From Roseateles amylovorans (lineage in GTDB: Bacteria > Pseudomonadota > Gammaproteobacteria > Burkholderiales > Burkholderiaceae_C), in assembly GCF_025398155.2 (NCBI RefSeq), contig NZ_CP104562.2, positions 1,364,001 through 1,428,000 of the forward strand: DNA of 64,000 bases, written 5' to 3'. How positions within the stretch are numbered: the stretch's first letter is position 1; each line of letters opens with the position of its first letter. The notes under the pieces are model-generated. The model had not been told where the DNA came from. It did not search any database and was given only the letters and a program-made list of their open reading frames with translations. A program made the translations under genes and the position numbers. Positions 1-8,505 of the stretch are shown here, one piece after another.

Positions 1-480
1 CTTTACATCACGCAGATTGGCTCGGTCACCGACATGGGGCGTTATGGCAGCCTGACCGGTGAACTGTCCGTCAGCGCGCCGAAGTTGGAGCACGCCGTGC
101 GCAGCCTGACGGGCGGAACCGTGCATGGCGACAAGGCATTCGAGCTACGCAGTCTGGTGGTGTTCTGCGTGGCTGAGGCCTTGCGCTTCGATAGCCTGGC
201 GCACGACATCGGTTTTGCGCTTCGGACTTCCGGCGTCGCCGGGGGCGCCAAGGCGATGCCGCTGAGCCGTTGGTGGCCGACGGTGCATGCGTGGGGTCAA
301 GCCTGTGACGCGATCTGGTCCGGTCTGGACGGTGATCTTCGCCGTGCATCGCTGTTGCCACAGACCTCACGCACCGGCGCCGACCGTACCCGCTCTGGCC
401 GGGTGGCGTATGAGGGCATGAGCGGTGTCGTGCTTGAAGCTGCGAAGCACGCAGCCGCCCTCAAGCGCCCAGCAGCTTGA
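1..480 (+). CDS. Ribosome-inactivating-protein (Shiga toxin A/ricin-like) rRNA N-glycosidase domain, 5'-truncated by window edge
   Basis: The reading frame is open from base 1, so the start lies outside the window; 159 residues are visible. Counting from the Met at base 34, the stretch VAEALRF has Glu48 (175-177) and Arg51 (184-186). It is nearly identical to the Shiga toxin A active-site stretch TAEALRF and like SEAARF of ricin. Further matches are an upstream RYGSL resembling the YDRL segment that carries a ricin active-site Tyr, and a downstream AWGQACDAI with Trp87 (292-294) resembling SWGRLSTAI that carries the ricin active-site Trp. Order and spacing fit the family. Family proteins remove one adenine from the sarcin-ricin loop of large rRNA. 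The protein ends soon after the domain, so no C-terminal lectin or binding-subunit region is encoded here. Whether an N-terminal signal or delivery domain exists cannot be seen. The family call is by motif recognition only. Confidence 0.72.
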   Translation, partial: LYITQIGSVTDMGRYGSLTGELSVSAPKLEHAVRSLTGGTVHGDKAFELRSLVVFCVAEALRFDSLAHDIGFALRTSGVAGGAKAMPLSRWWPTVHAWGQACDAIWSGLDGDLRRASLLPQTSRTGADRTRSGRVAYEGMSGVVLEAAKHAAALKRPAA

Positions 481-531
481 ACCGCGCCTGACCCCAGCGC
501 GGGGCCCTGAGCGCGCCGTCCCAGGCCGATG

Positions 532-564
532 AAAAAACCCGCCGGGTCCAGGACCGGGCGGGTT
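532..564 (-). terminator. Rho-independent terminator of the ferredoxin/ferredoxin reductase unit
   Basis: An 8-bp stem (536-543 with 557-564) encloses a second short stem (ggtcc/ggacc). On the minus strand it is followed by a run of T (532-537). It lies 58 bases beyond the stop of the reductase gene. Confidence 0.8.
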
Positions 565-621
565 GATGATCGTCGACCATGCAGACCGACGACAGGCAAT
601 GCGCCGCGAGGCGCAGCGCGT

Positions 622-1725
622 TCAGTCGAAGACCGGCGTCTCCACGCCCAGCACCTTGTGCAGCTTCGGGCTGGTGGTCGTGTATTGCAGATGGACTCGC
701 TTCTCGGGATTGATGATCGGCATCGCACCGAAGGCCGCCAGGGCCGCTTCGTGGAAGCCCGAGAGAATCAGCTTCTTCTTGCCCGGGTAGGTGTTGATGT
801 CACCCACCGCGAAGATGCCGGGCACGCTGGTCTGGAACTTCTCGGTATCCACCAGGATCTGCTTGCGCTCCAGCGCCAGACCCCACTCGGCGATCGGGCC
901 CAGCTTGGGCGACAGGCCGAAGAACACCAGCACCTGGTCCGCCGGCACCACGCGGGTGACGCCGTCGCCGCCAGTGACCTTCACGCCCTTGAGGAAGTCC
1001 TCGCCTTCGTCCAGGTCCGACACCTGACCGACGATGAACTGCATCTCGTAGGCATCACACAGCTCGCGCATCTTGGCGACCGAGGCCGGCGCGGCACGGA
1101 AACCATCGCGGCGGTGCACCAGGATCACGCTCTCGGCCTTGTGCGGATTGCCGTCGTCATTGGCCGCGCAGAAGTTCAGCGCCCAGTCCAGCGCGGAGTC
1201 GCCGCCGCCGATGATCACCAGGTTCTTGCCCGCGAACTGCGCCGGGTTGCGCACGCGGTAATGGACCTGCGAGCCCTCGTACTTGTCGATGCCGTCGACC
1301 TTCAGCGTGCGCGGCTGGAACGAGCCCACGCCGCCGGCAATGAAGATGGTCTTGGTGAGGAACTGCGTGCCCTTGCTGGTCGCCACGAAGAAGCGGCCGT
1401 CGTCCTGCTTCTCCACCGTGGTGACTTCCTGACCCAGATGGAAGGTCGCGCCGAAGGGCTCGATCTGCTTCATCAGGTTGTCGGTCAGCTCCTTGCCGGT
1501 AACCACCGGCAGCGCCGGAATGTCGTAGATCGGCTTGTCGGGATAGAGCTCGATGCACTGGCCGCCGGGGTAGGCGAGCGAGTCGATGATGTGAGCCTTG
1601 ATCTCCAGCAGGCCCAGTTCGAACACCTGGAACAGGCCCACCGGGCCGGCGCCCACGATCACGGCATCGGTTTCGATCACGCCCGCGTGCGGGGCGGAGG
1701 TCGCTTCAGTCACTTGCGTTTCCAT
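622..1725 (-). CDS. Ferredoxin--NADP(+) reductase, thioredoxin-reductase-like type
   Basis: The 367-residue flavoprotein should pass electrons between NADPH and ferredoxin in the cytoplasm. An FAD-binding GAGPVG stands near residues 25-30, followed by a PGGQC stretch, and a second dinucleotide site reads GGGDSALDWAL. The redox-active CxxC of true thioredoxin reductases is absent, which fits the TrxR-like ferredoxin reductase branch. Its start is 57 bases after the stop of a 7Fe ferredoxin gene on the same strand. The pair probably forms one transcript ending at the terminator at 532-564, and the ferredoxin is the likely partner. Length is normal for the family. Confidence 0.85.
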   Translation of the reverse strand: METQVTEATSAPHAGVIETDAVIVGAGPVGLFQVFELGLLEIKAHIIDSLAYPGGQCIELYPDKPIYDIPALPVVTGKELTDNLMKQIEPFGATFHLGQEVTTVEKQDDGRFFVATSKGTQFLTKTIFIAGGVGSFQPRTLKVDGIDKYEGSQVHYRVRNPAQFAGKNLVIIGGGDSALDWALNFCAANDDGNPHKAESVILVHRRDGFRAAPASVAKMRELCDAYEMQFIVGQVSDLDEGEDFLKGVKVTGGDGVTRVVPADQVLVFFGLSPKLGPIAEWGLALERKQILVDTEKFQTSVPGIFAVGDINTYPGKKKLILSGFHEAALAAFGAMPIINPEKRVHLQYTTTSPKLHKVLGVETPVFD

Positions 1726-1782
1726 TCTTGCGTTGATGGGGCGCCGGCAGGGCCCGGCCGCCCGCGGAGAGGGAGAGAAAGG

Positions 1783-2106
1783 TCAGCGGATCAGCTGATC
1801 GAGCTTGCCCGTCTTGTCCTTCCACTCCTCGGCGTCCGGGAGCGGCGACTTCCGCTTGGTGATGCTGGGCCACTTCTTGGCCAGGTCGGCGTTCAGCTTG
1901 ATCATCATCTGCTGGTCGCCGGGAACGTCCTCTTCCGGCACGATGGCATTCACCGGGCACTCGGGGATGCAGACCGCGCAGTCAATGCATTCATCCGGGT
2001 CGATGGTCAGGAAGTTGGGGCCCTCGCGGAAGCAATCGACGGGGCAGACATCGACGCAATCGGTGTACTTGCAGCGAATGCAGGCTTCGGTGACGACGTG
2101 GGTCAT
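1783..2106 (-). CDS. fdxA: 7Fe ferredoxin FdxA ([3Fe-4S][4Fe-4S])
   Basis: A 107-residue electron carrier. Nine cysteines (9, 12, 17, 21, 25, 40, 43, 46, 50) form the patterns CIRCKYTDC, CPVDC and CIDCAVCIPECP typical of seven-iron ferredoxins of the Azotobacter FdI type. The start at 2106 (MTHVVTEAC) was chosen over an upstream in-frame ATG because family proteins begin just before the first Cys, and an AAGAG stretch precedes it. The ferredoxin reductase gene follows 57 bases downstream. The sulfate-assimilation operon ends about 160 bases upstream, so this gene may have its own promoter in that gap. Confidence 0.93.
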   Translation of the reverse strand: MTHVVTEACIRCKYTDCVDVCPVDCFREGPNFLTIDPDECIDCAVCIPECPVNAIVPEEDVPGDQQMMIKLNADLAKKWPSITKRKSPLPDAEEWKDKTGKLDQLIR

Positions 2107-2263
2107 GAGCGGCTCTTGTAAAGGCGGGGGCCATCGGCGGCCCGTGGGAGTCTGCGCGGCACCTGGGCACGCCATTCAGCGGGAGACACAACCAAACCAT
2201 CCAAGTCAGGTCGACCCACAGAGAAGCGATTTCCGGGCGTGCGCGGACAGAAAACGGCGGATT

Positions 2264-3091
2264 TTAATCGTTCGGGGTTTGTGCCAGTGTCTCCGGCGTG
2301 CCCCGCCTGTGGTTATGCAGCGTTTCCGACGCGCTTTTCTCACGGTCAGCGTGCGGGGATCGCGCATCGGCCCCCGGCGTCGCGCTCCCGGGGGACGCCG
2401 CCACCGGCGCGGCCCCCGCGCCCACAACGACCACTGTAGGCCGACCTCGGTGAAGCATGGCGGCGGCCGGCAGCGTGTCGACCCGATGCTCGCTGGCCAA
2501 CGCATCGGCCGCACCCGCGCGCGAGACCACGCTCACCGGCGTGTCCGCCGGCCAGCCGGCAGCGATCAGGCGGCGAGACAGCGCGGCCAGTTGCTGCCCG
2601 GCCATGTAGAAGACCTCGGTGTCGGCTGTCTTGCCGGCCTGCAGCTCGCCTTCGCGGGTCATGGCGGTGGTCAGCGCCACGCTGCGACCTTTACCGCGAC
2701 GGGTGAGCGGACGCGCCGTCTGGGCCGCAGCGGCCAGCGCCGCAGTGACGCCGGGAATGACTTCGCTGTCGATGCCGGCCTCGGCCAAGGCTTCCAGCTC
2801 TTCCTCCAGGCGACCGAACACGCTGGCATCACCGCCCTTGAGTCGCACCACCCGCGCATGTTGTCGCGCCTGGCGCACCAGCGTCGCGTTGATGGCGGTC
2901 TGCTGGGTCGAATGGGCGAAGCCGCGCTTGCCGACATCGATCCAGTGGGCATCCGGCGCCAGCTCGCGCAGGGCGGGATCGGTGAGCGCATCGAACAGCA
3001 CCACATCGGCCTGGGCCAAGGCGCGGGCACCCCGCAGGGTGATCAGGTCGGCGGCGCCCGGCCCGGCGCTGACGAAGATGACGCGTCCCAT
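2264..3091 (-). CDS. cobA: Uroporphyrinogen-III C-methyltransferase (SUMT)
   Basis: Uses two SAM molecules to methylate uroporphyrinogen III to precorrin-2, the precursor of siroheme and cobalamin. SUMT signatures are present: SAGPGAADLITLRGARAL at the N-terminus, VRLKGGDASVFGR, and VIPGVTAALAAAA. At 275 residues it is a standalone SUMT without the CysG dehydrogenase/ferrochelatase half. The last 40 or so residues are a polar tail beyond the catalytic domain. As the last gene of the cysI-to-cysN operon (23 bases after cysN), its role is most likely to supply siroheme for the sulfite reductase. Confidence 0.9.
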   Translation of the reverse strand: MGRVIFVSAGPGAADLITLRGARALAQADVVLFDALTDPALRELAPDAHWIDVGKRGFAHSTQQTAINATLVRQARQHARVVRLKGGDASVFGRLEEELEALAEAGIDSEVIPGVTAALAAAAQTARPLTRRGKGRSVALTTAMTREGELQAGKTADTEVFYMAGQQLAALSRRLIAAGWPADTPVSVVSRAGAADALASEHRVDTLPAAAMLHRGRPTVVVVGAGAAPVAASPGSATPGADARSPHADREKSASETLHNHRRGTPETLAQTPND

Positions 3092-3114
3092 GTCGGCTCC
3101 TGTGGCGGCGGCGT

Positions 3115-4449
3115 TCAGCGGACCAGCAGCGCGCCGCTGGTGCGGTTGCTGGTGGGGTCGACCACGATCATGGCGCCGCCGACGCGGTTCTCCGCATAGG
3201 GCTGGACCGGCAGATCGGCCTGCAGCTCGACGGTGACATGACCGATCTCGTTGACCGACAGCTCCTGCGCCTCGGTCTCCGCCAGCGTCTGGATGTCCAG
3301 CCGGTGGTGGAGGGCTACGATGCGGGCCTGCACCCAGCGATTGCCGTGGCGCACCCAGTATTTGCGGCCCAGCACGGCCGGTTCGGTATCGAGCCAGGCG
3401 AGCGTGGCCTCGACGCTGCGGCGCGGCGCGGCCGAACCCGGGGCGACGATCCAGTCCCCGCGCGAGACATCCACCTGGCGGTCCAGCACCAGACCGGCCG
3501 ATTCACCGGCCAGACAGGCGTCCACCACCTCGCCCGCGCGACGCAGTTCGGCCACCACGGCGGTCACGCCGCTGGGCAGGATCTGCACGCTGTCGCCGGC
3601 GCGCACCTGGCCCTGGGCAATGCGGCCCCACAGCGTGCGCGGCTGGTTGCCGGTGCCTTCGCCTTCCCGGGCGACATACTGAACCGGCACCGCCAGCGGC
3701 GCTTCCACCGTCTCCTGCACCGTGGGCAGCGATTCCAGCACCTGCAGCAGCGAAGGGCCCTGGTACCAGTCGGCGGCCAACGGCTGGGTGACGTTGTCGC
3801 CGCGCAGGGCGGAGACCGGCACCACGGCGGTCACGCGGATGCCGGCCGCAGCGGCGAACTTCTCCAGTGCGATGCCGACCTTGCGGAAGGCTTCGCCCGG
3901 ATCGGCGGCAGCATCGATCTTGTTGATCGCGAACACGATGCTGGGCACCCGGAGCAGATGGGCAAGCAGGCTGTGGCGACGGGTCTGCGGCAGCAGCGGC
4001 ACTTCGGCGGCGTCAAGGTCCAGCTTGGTCACGTCCACCAGCACCACGGCGGCATCGCTGCCTGCTGCGGCGGTGACCATGTTGCGGGTGTACTGCTCAT
4101 GGCCCGGCGCATCCGCAATGATGAACTTGCGCTGCTTGGTGGCGAAGTAGCGGTAGGCCACATCGATGGTGATGCCCTGCTCGCGCTCGGCCTCCAGGCC
4201 GTCGGTCAGCAGGCTCAGGTCGATCGGCTGGCCGGCGGCGCGCTTGGCCAGCGTGTCCAGCTGGTCGGCCAGGATGGCGCGGCTGTCGAAGAGCAGGCGC
4301 CCGATGAGGGTGCTCTTGCCGTCGTCGACACTGCCCGCCGTCAGGAAGCGCAGCGCGCGGTGGGTGGTGTCCACCTCCGATTGGTGGACCTTGCCGGCGG
4401 CGGTGGCGGAAGCCGAATCGGCCGCCGCGTGGGACGTTTGAGCAGACAT
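3115..4449 (-). CDS. cysN: Sulfate adenylyltransferase subunit 1 (GTPase)
   Basis: The GTPase subunit of ATP sulfurylase; GTP hydrolysis drives formation of APS from sulfate and ATP by CysD. An EF-Tu-like G domain is clear: P-loop GSVDDGKS (39-46), DAPGH (113-117), NKID (176-179), followed by beta-barrel domains. The 444-residue length is normal for CysN without a fused CysC kinase. That fits a pathway in which APS is reduced directly. Its ATG overlaps the cysD stop by one base (TGATG), implying translational coupling. Confidence 0.95.
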   Translation of the reverse strand: MSAQTSHAAADSASATAAGKVHQSEVDTTHRALRFLTAGSVDDGKSTLIGRLLFDSRAILADQLDTLAKRAAGQPIDLSLLTDGLEAEREQGITIDVAYRYFATKQRKFIIADAPGHEQYTRNMVTAAAGSDAAVVLVDVTKLDLDAAEVPLLPQTRRHSLLAHLLRVPSIVFAINKIDAAADPGEAFRKVGIALEKFAAAAGIRVTAVVPVSALRGDNVTQPLAADWYQGPSLLQVLESLPTVQETVEAPLAVPVQYVAREGEGTGNQPRTLWGRIAQGQVRAGDSVQILPSGVTAVVAELRRAGEVVDACLAGESAGLVLDRQVDVSRGDWIVAPGSAAPRRSVEATLAWLDTEPAVLGRKYWVRHGNRWVQARIVALHHRLDIQTLAETEAQELSVNEIGHVTVELQADLPVQPYAENRVGGAMIVVDPTSNRTSGALLVR

Positions 4450-5408
4450 CAGAAGTAGCCCTCTTTCTTGCGACGCTCCATCGAGGCGTCGGACGTGCGG
4501 TCATCCATGCGGGTCGCGCCGCGCTCGCTGACGGTCACGGTCAATGTTTCGGCGACCACGTCGGCCGCATTGGCCGCCGGGCTTTCGACCGGGCAGGTGC
4601 AGGTCATGTCGCCGACGGTGCGGAAACGCACCTGCGCGGTCTCGACCTGCTCGCCCGGCTCCGGCGGCGTGACCTCGGTCAGCGGCACCAGCAGGCCTTT
4701 GCGGCGGATGACCTGGCGGTCATGGGCGTAATAGAGCGACGGCAGCGGGATGTTCTCGCGGGCGATGTAGAGCCAGACGTCCAGCTCGGTCCAGTTGCTG
4801 ATCGGGAAGGCACGGAAGTGTTCGCCCGGACGGATGCGGGTGTTGAACAGGTTCCACAGCTCGGGCCGCTGCTCCTTGGGCTGCCATTGGCCGAAGCTGT
4901 CGCGGTGGCTGAAGATGCGTTCCTTGGCGCGCGCCTTTTCCTCGTCGCGACGGGCACCGCCGATCAGCACATCGAAGCGGTGCTCTTCGATGGTCTCCAG
5001 CAGCGTCACCGTCTGATGGCCGTTGCGCGATTCCAGCGGATGCGAGAGCCGGATCGTGCCCTTCTTCATCGAGTCTTCCAGATGGCCGACCACCAGGCGC
5101 TCGCCCATCTCGGCCACGCGGCGATCGCGGAATTCGATCACCTCGGGGAAGTTGTGGCCGGTGTCCACATGCACCAGCGGAAAGGGCAGCTTGCCCTTGA
5201 AGTCGTTGCCGGCAATCCGCTGCTTGAAGGCCTTCTCGGCCAGGCGCAGGACCACGCAGGAATCCTTGCCGCCGGAGAACAGCAGCGCCGGCCGTTCAAA
5301 GGCGGCAGCCACTTCGCGCAGGATGAAGATCGCTTCCTCTTCCAGATGGTCGAGGTGGCGGTGGTCCGCCAGCGGCAACAGTTTTTCGAGATTGACGGGG
5401 GCGTTCAT
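4449..5408 (-). CDS. cysD: Sulfate adenylyltransferase subunit 2
   Basis: The catalytic subunit of ATP sulfurylase (319 residues). It has the N-type PP-loop LLFSGGKDSCVVLRLAEKAF near residue 40 and the typical C-terminus ending in MERRKKEGYF. The start at 5408 (MNAPVNLEKLLPLADH) was chosen because it overlaps the cysH stop as ATGA and matches the family N-terminus; an upstream in-frame start would run into cysH. It works with CysN in the same operon. Confidence 0.95.
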   Translation of the reverse strand: MNAPVNLEKLLPLADHRHLDHLEEEAIFILREVAAAFERPALLFSGGKDSCVVLRLAEKAFKQRIAGNDFKGKLPFPLVHVDTGHNFPEVIEFRDRRVAEMGERLVVGHLEDSMKKGTIRLSHPLESRNGHQTVTLLETIEEHRFDVLIGGARRDEEKARAKERIFSHRDSFGQWQPKEQRPELWNLFNTRIRPGEHFRAFPISNWTELDVWLYIARENIPLPSLYYAHDRQVIRRKGLLVPLTEVTPPEPGEQVETAQVRFRTVGDMTCTCPVESPAANAADVVAETLTVTVSERGATRMDDRTSDASMERRKKEGYF

Positions 5409-6310
5409 ACCGGGGCTCCGGAGGTCGCGTGGGACGTCGTCGTGGCCGACGTCGGGGATTCGGTGGCGCTGGGCGCATCGCTGTGGCTGGCGTGCAGGCC
5501 GCATTCCTTGGCACTGTCTTCCCACCACCAGCGGCCGGCGCGGAAGTCCTCGCCGACGGCGATCGCCCGGGTGCAGGGCGCGCAGCCGATGCTGGGCATG
5601 AACTGGTCATGCAGCGGGTTGTAGGGGACGTCATGGAGCTGGACGTAGTGCCAGACATCCGCCCAACGCCATTCGGCCAGCGGATTGATCTTGGTGCGGC
5701 CCTGGCCGTCGTCCTCGCGGAAGGGCACGTCCGCGCGGTTGGCGCTCTGCTCACGGCGCAGGCCGGTGATCCAGGCGCTGCGGCCGGTCAGCATGCGCGA
5801 CAGCGGCTCCAGCTTGCGCACGCCACAGCAGGCCTTGCGCAGTTCGACGCTGCGGGTCATCGGGAACTCGCCGTTCGCCCGCACGAAGTGCAGCACCTGT
5901 TCGCGCACCGGGGTGAAGACCTCGACCTCGAGACCATACCGGTTCCGGATGCGCGGGATCAGCGCCAGCGTCTCGTCATGCAGCATGCCGGTGTCGAGCG
6001 TGGCCAGCGCGATGGGCAGGTGATGGCGGGCGATCAGGTCGGTGATCACCATGTCCTCCACGCCCAGCGAGGTGGACTGCAGCGCGCCGGGGCCGAAGTC
6101 CGCGGCCACCTGCCGCAGGACCTCGACGGTGCGCGCCAGACGCTCGTCGAAACCCGGCGTGGCGCGGGCGTACAGGCCGATGGCCGATCCTTTGGCCCCG
6201 GCACCGGGACCGGCGCCGATGGCGGAGACCGCGCCTGGCGCATCCAGCGACGACACCGTGGCCGCACCGCGATCCAGGGACGACACGAGCGGCGACTCCT
6301 CGGCGCTCAT
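5405..6310 (-). CDS. cysH: Adenylylsulfate (APS) reductase, iron-sulfur type
   Basis: Reduces activated sulfate to sulfite with thioredoxin. Cys161-Cys162 and Cys243-x2-Cys246 are the four ligands that mark the [4Fe-4S] APS-reductase class. The catalytic ECGLH stands at 269-273. The PP-loop-type region STSLGVEDMVITDL is near residue 80. No APS kinase is encoded nearby, which agrees with direct APS use. The first 50 or so residues are an Ala/Gly/Ser-rich extension before the conserved domain; a later start cannot be excluded, but no better ATG precedes residue 87. It begins 3 bases after the DUF934 stop and ends in an ATGA overlap with cysD. Confidence 0.93.
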   Translation of the reverse strand: MSAEESPLVSSLDRGAATVSSLDAPGAVSAIGAGPGAGAKGSAIGLYARATPGFDERLARTVEVLRQVAADFGPGALQSTSLGVEDMVITDLIARHHLPIALATLDTGMLHDETLALIPRIRNRYGLEVEVFTPVREQVLHFVRANGEFPMTRSVELRKACCGVRKLEPLSRMLTGRSAWITGLRREQSANRADVPFREDDGQGRTKINPLAEWRWADVWHYVQLHDVPYNPLHDQFMPSIGCAPCTRAIAVGEDFRAGRWWWEDSAKECGLHASHSDAPSATESPTSATTTSHATSGAPV

Positions 6311-6313
6311 CGA

Positions 6314-6802
6314 TCAGGCTCCGGTGCGCGCGAACAGCGGGCGGGGTTCGTTGACATCGGCCTGGTAGTGGCCGGGGAAGAAGCCCAGCGCGCGCTCGGC
6401 CGCGTCCTGGCGCTGGTCGCCGCGCAGCTGGACCGCATCGACGCCGCAGCGCTTGAGCAGCGGCAGCATGTCCACCAGCACCTCGCCGATGGCGCGGATC
6501 TCGCCGGGGAATTTGTAGCGGGCGCGCAGCATGTGCGCTTGCGAATAGGCGCGGCCATCGACCCACTTGGGGAACTGCAGCACGACCAGCGACAGGCGCG
6601 GCAGATCGGCGGCGAGCTCGGCCACATCGGCCTCATTGGACAGCAGCACGCCGGTGGCCAGGCCCTGCGGCCAGGTGTCGCGCACGGCGTGCCATTGCTC
6701 CAGCGTGAGCAGCTTGTGATCGGCGGCGGCCGGGTGCGGCTGCGGGCCGTCCTCGCCAGCGCAGGTGTGCCAGGGGTCTTGAGCGGGGGTGACGAACTTC
6801 AT
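6314..6802 (-). CDS. DUF934 family protein of the sulfite reductase operon
   Basis: A 162-residue soluble protein. The sequence LRARYKFPGEIRAIGEVL and the GFFPGHYQADVNEPRPLF end match the DUF934 family found beside CysI-type reductases in proteobacteria. The function is not established; a role in sulfite reduction is proposed from gene order only. The start at 6802 (MKFVTPAQDPW) was chosen because a longer reading frame runs 315 bases into cysI. It lies 14 bases after the cysI stop and 3 bases before cysH. Confidence 0.85.
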   Translation of the reverse strand: MKFVTPAQDPWHTCAGEDGPQPHPAAADHKLLTLEQWHAVRDTWPQGLATGVLLSNEADVAELAADLPRLSLVVLQFPKWVDGRAYSQAHMLRARYKFPGEIRAIGEVLVDMLPLLKRCGVDAVQLRGDQRQDAAERALGFFPGHYQADVNEPRPLFARTGA

Positions 6803-6816
6803 GGCGGCGGCGAGGG

Positions 6817-8505
6817 TCAGTGAACGGCGGTGGTACGGCGGATGGCGTTGGTCGCCTGCTTGAAGGCGTCCAGCCCGATGCGGCGAACCGTGGCGATGAA
6901 GCGCTCGCCCGGCTGGCGCTCGCGCCGGTAGGTGGCGATCACCGCTTCGACCGCATCGGCGGCCTCGTCGGCAGCGAAGGACGGACCGATCACCTTGCCC
7001 GGGACCGCCGCGCCGGACAGCGTCGAACCGTCCGAGCCGCCCAGGGTGATCTGATACCACTCGGTGCCGTCCTTGTCGACCCCGAGCACGCCGATGTGAC
7101 CGCTGTGGTGGTGGCCGCAGCTGTTGATGCAACCGCTGATGTGCAGGTCGATGTCGCCGATGTCCCAGAGCTCGTCCAGGTCCTGGAAGCGCTCGGTGAT
7201 CTCGGCGGCCACCGGAATGGAACGGGCATTGGCCAGGGCGCAGAAGTCGCCGCCGGGGCAGACGATCATGTCGGTCAGCAGGCCGATGTTGGGCGTGGCG
7301 AAGCCTTCGGCCTTGGCCGCTTCATACAGCGCCGGCAGGTCGGCCTCACGCACCCAGGGCAGCAGCAGGTTCTGGTCATGGGAGACGCGCAGCTCGCCAT
7401 GGCTGTAGCGGTCCGACAGGTCGGCGGCGGCATCCATCTGGGCGTCGGTGGCGTCACCGGGCGGCAGGCCCAGGCGCTTGAGCGAGAGGGTCACCGACCG
7501 ATAGCCGCTCACCCGGTGCGCATGCACATTGCGCTCCAGCCAGCGGCGATAGGCGGGCGAGGCACCGGCGAAGATGTCCACCGAGGCGGTCGGCGTCACA
7601 CCGGCCGGCTCGACGAAGCTCGCGGCCACGCGCGCCAGTTCGGCCGCGGGAATGATCTGCTCGTGGCTGCCAGTGTCGTCGCTCAGGATGGCCTGGTATT
7701 CGGCATTGACCGCATCGAAGAAGGCTTGGCCCTCGGCTTTCACCAGAATCTTGATGCGGGCCTTGTACATGTTGTCGCGCCGGCCGAAGCGGTTGTAGGT
7801 GCGCACGATCGCTTCGAGATAGAGCAGGATGTCCTGCCACGGCACGAAGGCATGAATCTCCTGACCGACGATCGGGGTGCGGCCCATGCCGCCGCCCACC
7901 AGCACCTGGAAGCCGACGTCACCGGCGTCGTTCTTGCGCAGTTGCAGGCCGATGTCATGCCAGCCGATGGCGGCCCGGTCTTCCTTCGCGCCGGAGATGG
8001 CAATCTTGAACTTGCGCGGCAGGAAGGCGAATTCGGGATGCAGCGTGCTCCACTGGCGCAGCACTTCGGCATAGGGTCGGGGGTCGACCAGCTCATCCGC
8101 AGCCACGCCGGCGGTCACGTCGGCGGTGATGTTGCGGATGCAGTTGCCGCTGGTCTGGATGCCATGCATGTCGACCTCGGCCAGCAGGTCCATCACGTCG
8201 GCCGATTGCGGCAGCGGGATCCAGTTGAACTGCAGGTTCTGGCGGGTGGTGAAGTGGCCATAGCCGCGGTCGTGCTCCCGGGCGATGCGGGCGAGCTGCC
8301 GCATCTGCCGCGCCGACAGCACGCCATACGGCACGGCGATGCGCAGCATCGGCGCATGGCGCTGGATGTACCAGCCGTTCTGCAGGCGCAGCGCCCGGAA
8401 ATCGTCATCAGGCAACTGACCCGCCAGATGGCGTTCGAGCTGGTCGCGGAACTGCGCGGCGCGGGCGTGGACGAACTGGCGGTCGAAATCGGTATAGGCG
8501 TACAT
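6817..8505 (-). CDS. cysI: Siroheme/[4Fe-4S] sulfite reductase (nitrite/sulfite reductase family)
   Basis: The 562-residue hemoprotein reduces sulfite to sulfide with six electrons. Two nitrite/sulfite reductase ferredoxin-like half-domains alternate with two siroheme domains. The cluster ligands are CPGGDFC (C-x5-C) and SGCINSC (C-x3-C) in the C-terminal third, and HFTTRQNLQFNWI forms part of the siroheme pocket. The start at 8505 (MYAYTDFDRQF) fits the family N-terminus. No flavoprotein CysJ is encoded here, so electrons may come from ferredoxin or another donor; the nearby ferredoxin and reductase are candidates, by inference. It is the first gene of the operon. Confidence 0.92.
   Translation of the reverse strand: MYAYTDFDRQFVHARAAQFRDQLERHLAGQLPDDDFRALRLQNGWYIQRHAPMLRIAVPYGVLSARQMRQLARIAREHDRGYGHFTTRQNLQFNWIPLPQSADVMDLLAEVDMHGIQTSGNCIRNITADVTAGVAADELVDPRPYAEVLRQWSTLHPEFAFLPRKFKIAISGAKEDRAAIGWHDIGLQLRKNDAGDVGFQVLVGGGMGRTPIVGQEIHAFVPWQDILLYLEAIVRTYNRFGRRDNMYKARIKILVKAEGQAFFDAVNAEYQAILSDDTGSHEQIIPAAELARVAASFVEPAGVTPTASVDIFAGASPAYRRWLERNVHAHRVSGYRSVTLSLKRLGLPPGDATDAQMDAAADLSDRYSHGELRVSHDQNLLLPWVREADLPALYEAAKAEGFATPNIGLLTDMIVCPGGDFCALANARSIPVAAEITERFQDLDELWDIGDIDLHISGCINSCGHHHSGHIGVLGVDKDGTEWYQITLGGSDGSTLSGAAVPGKVIGPSFAADEAADAVEAVIATYRRERQPGERFIATVRRIGLDAFKQATNAIRRTTAVH

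Noticed and set aside
1..480. Prophage origin of the Shiga-like gene
   Set aside because: No integrase, lysis, antitermination or B-subunit gene is visible to the right; flanking genes are housekeeping. The left side is unseen, so only this side can be judged.
529..2121. A 530-codon plus-strand frame opposite the ferredoxin reductase
   Set aside because: Typical GC-rich antisense frame over two clear conserved genes (reductase and ferredoxin).
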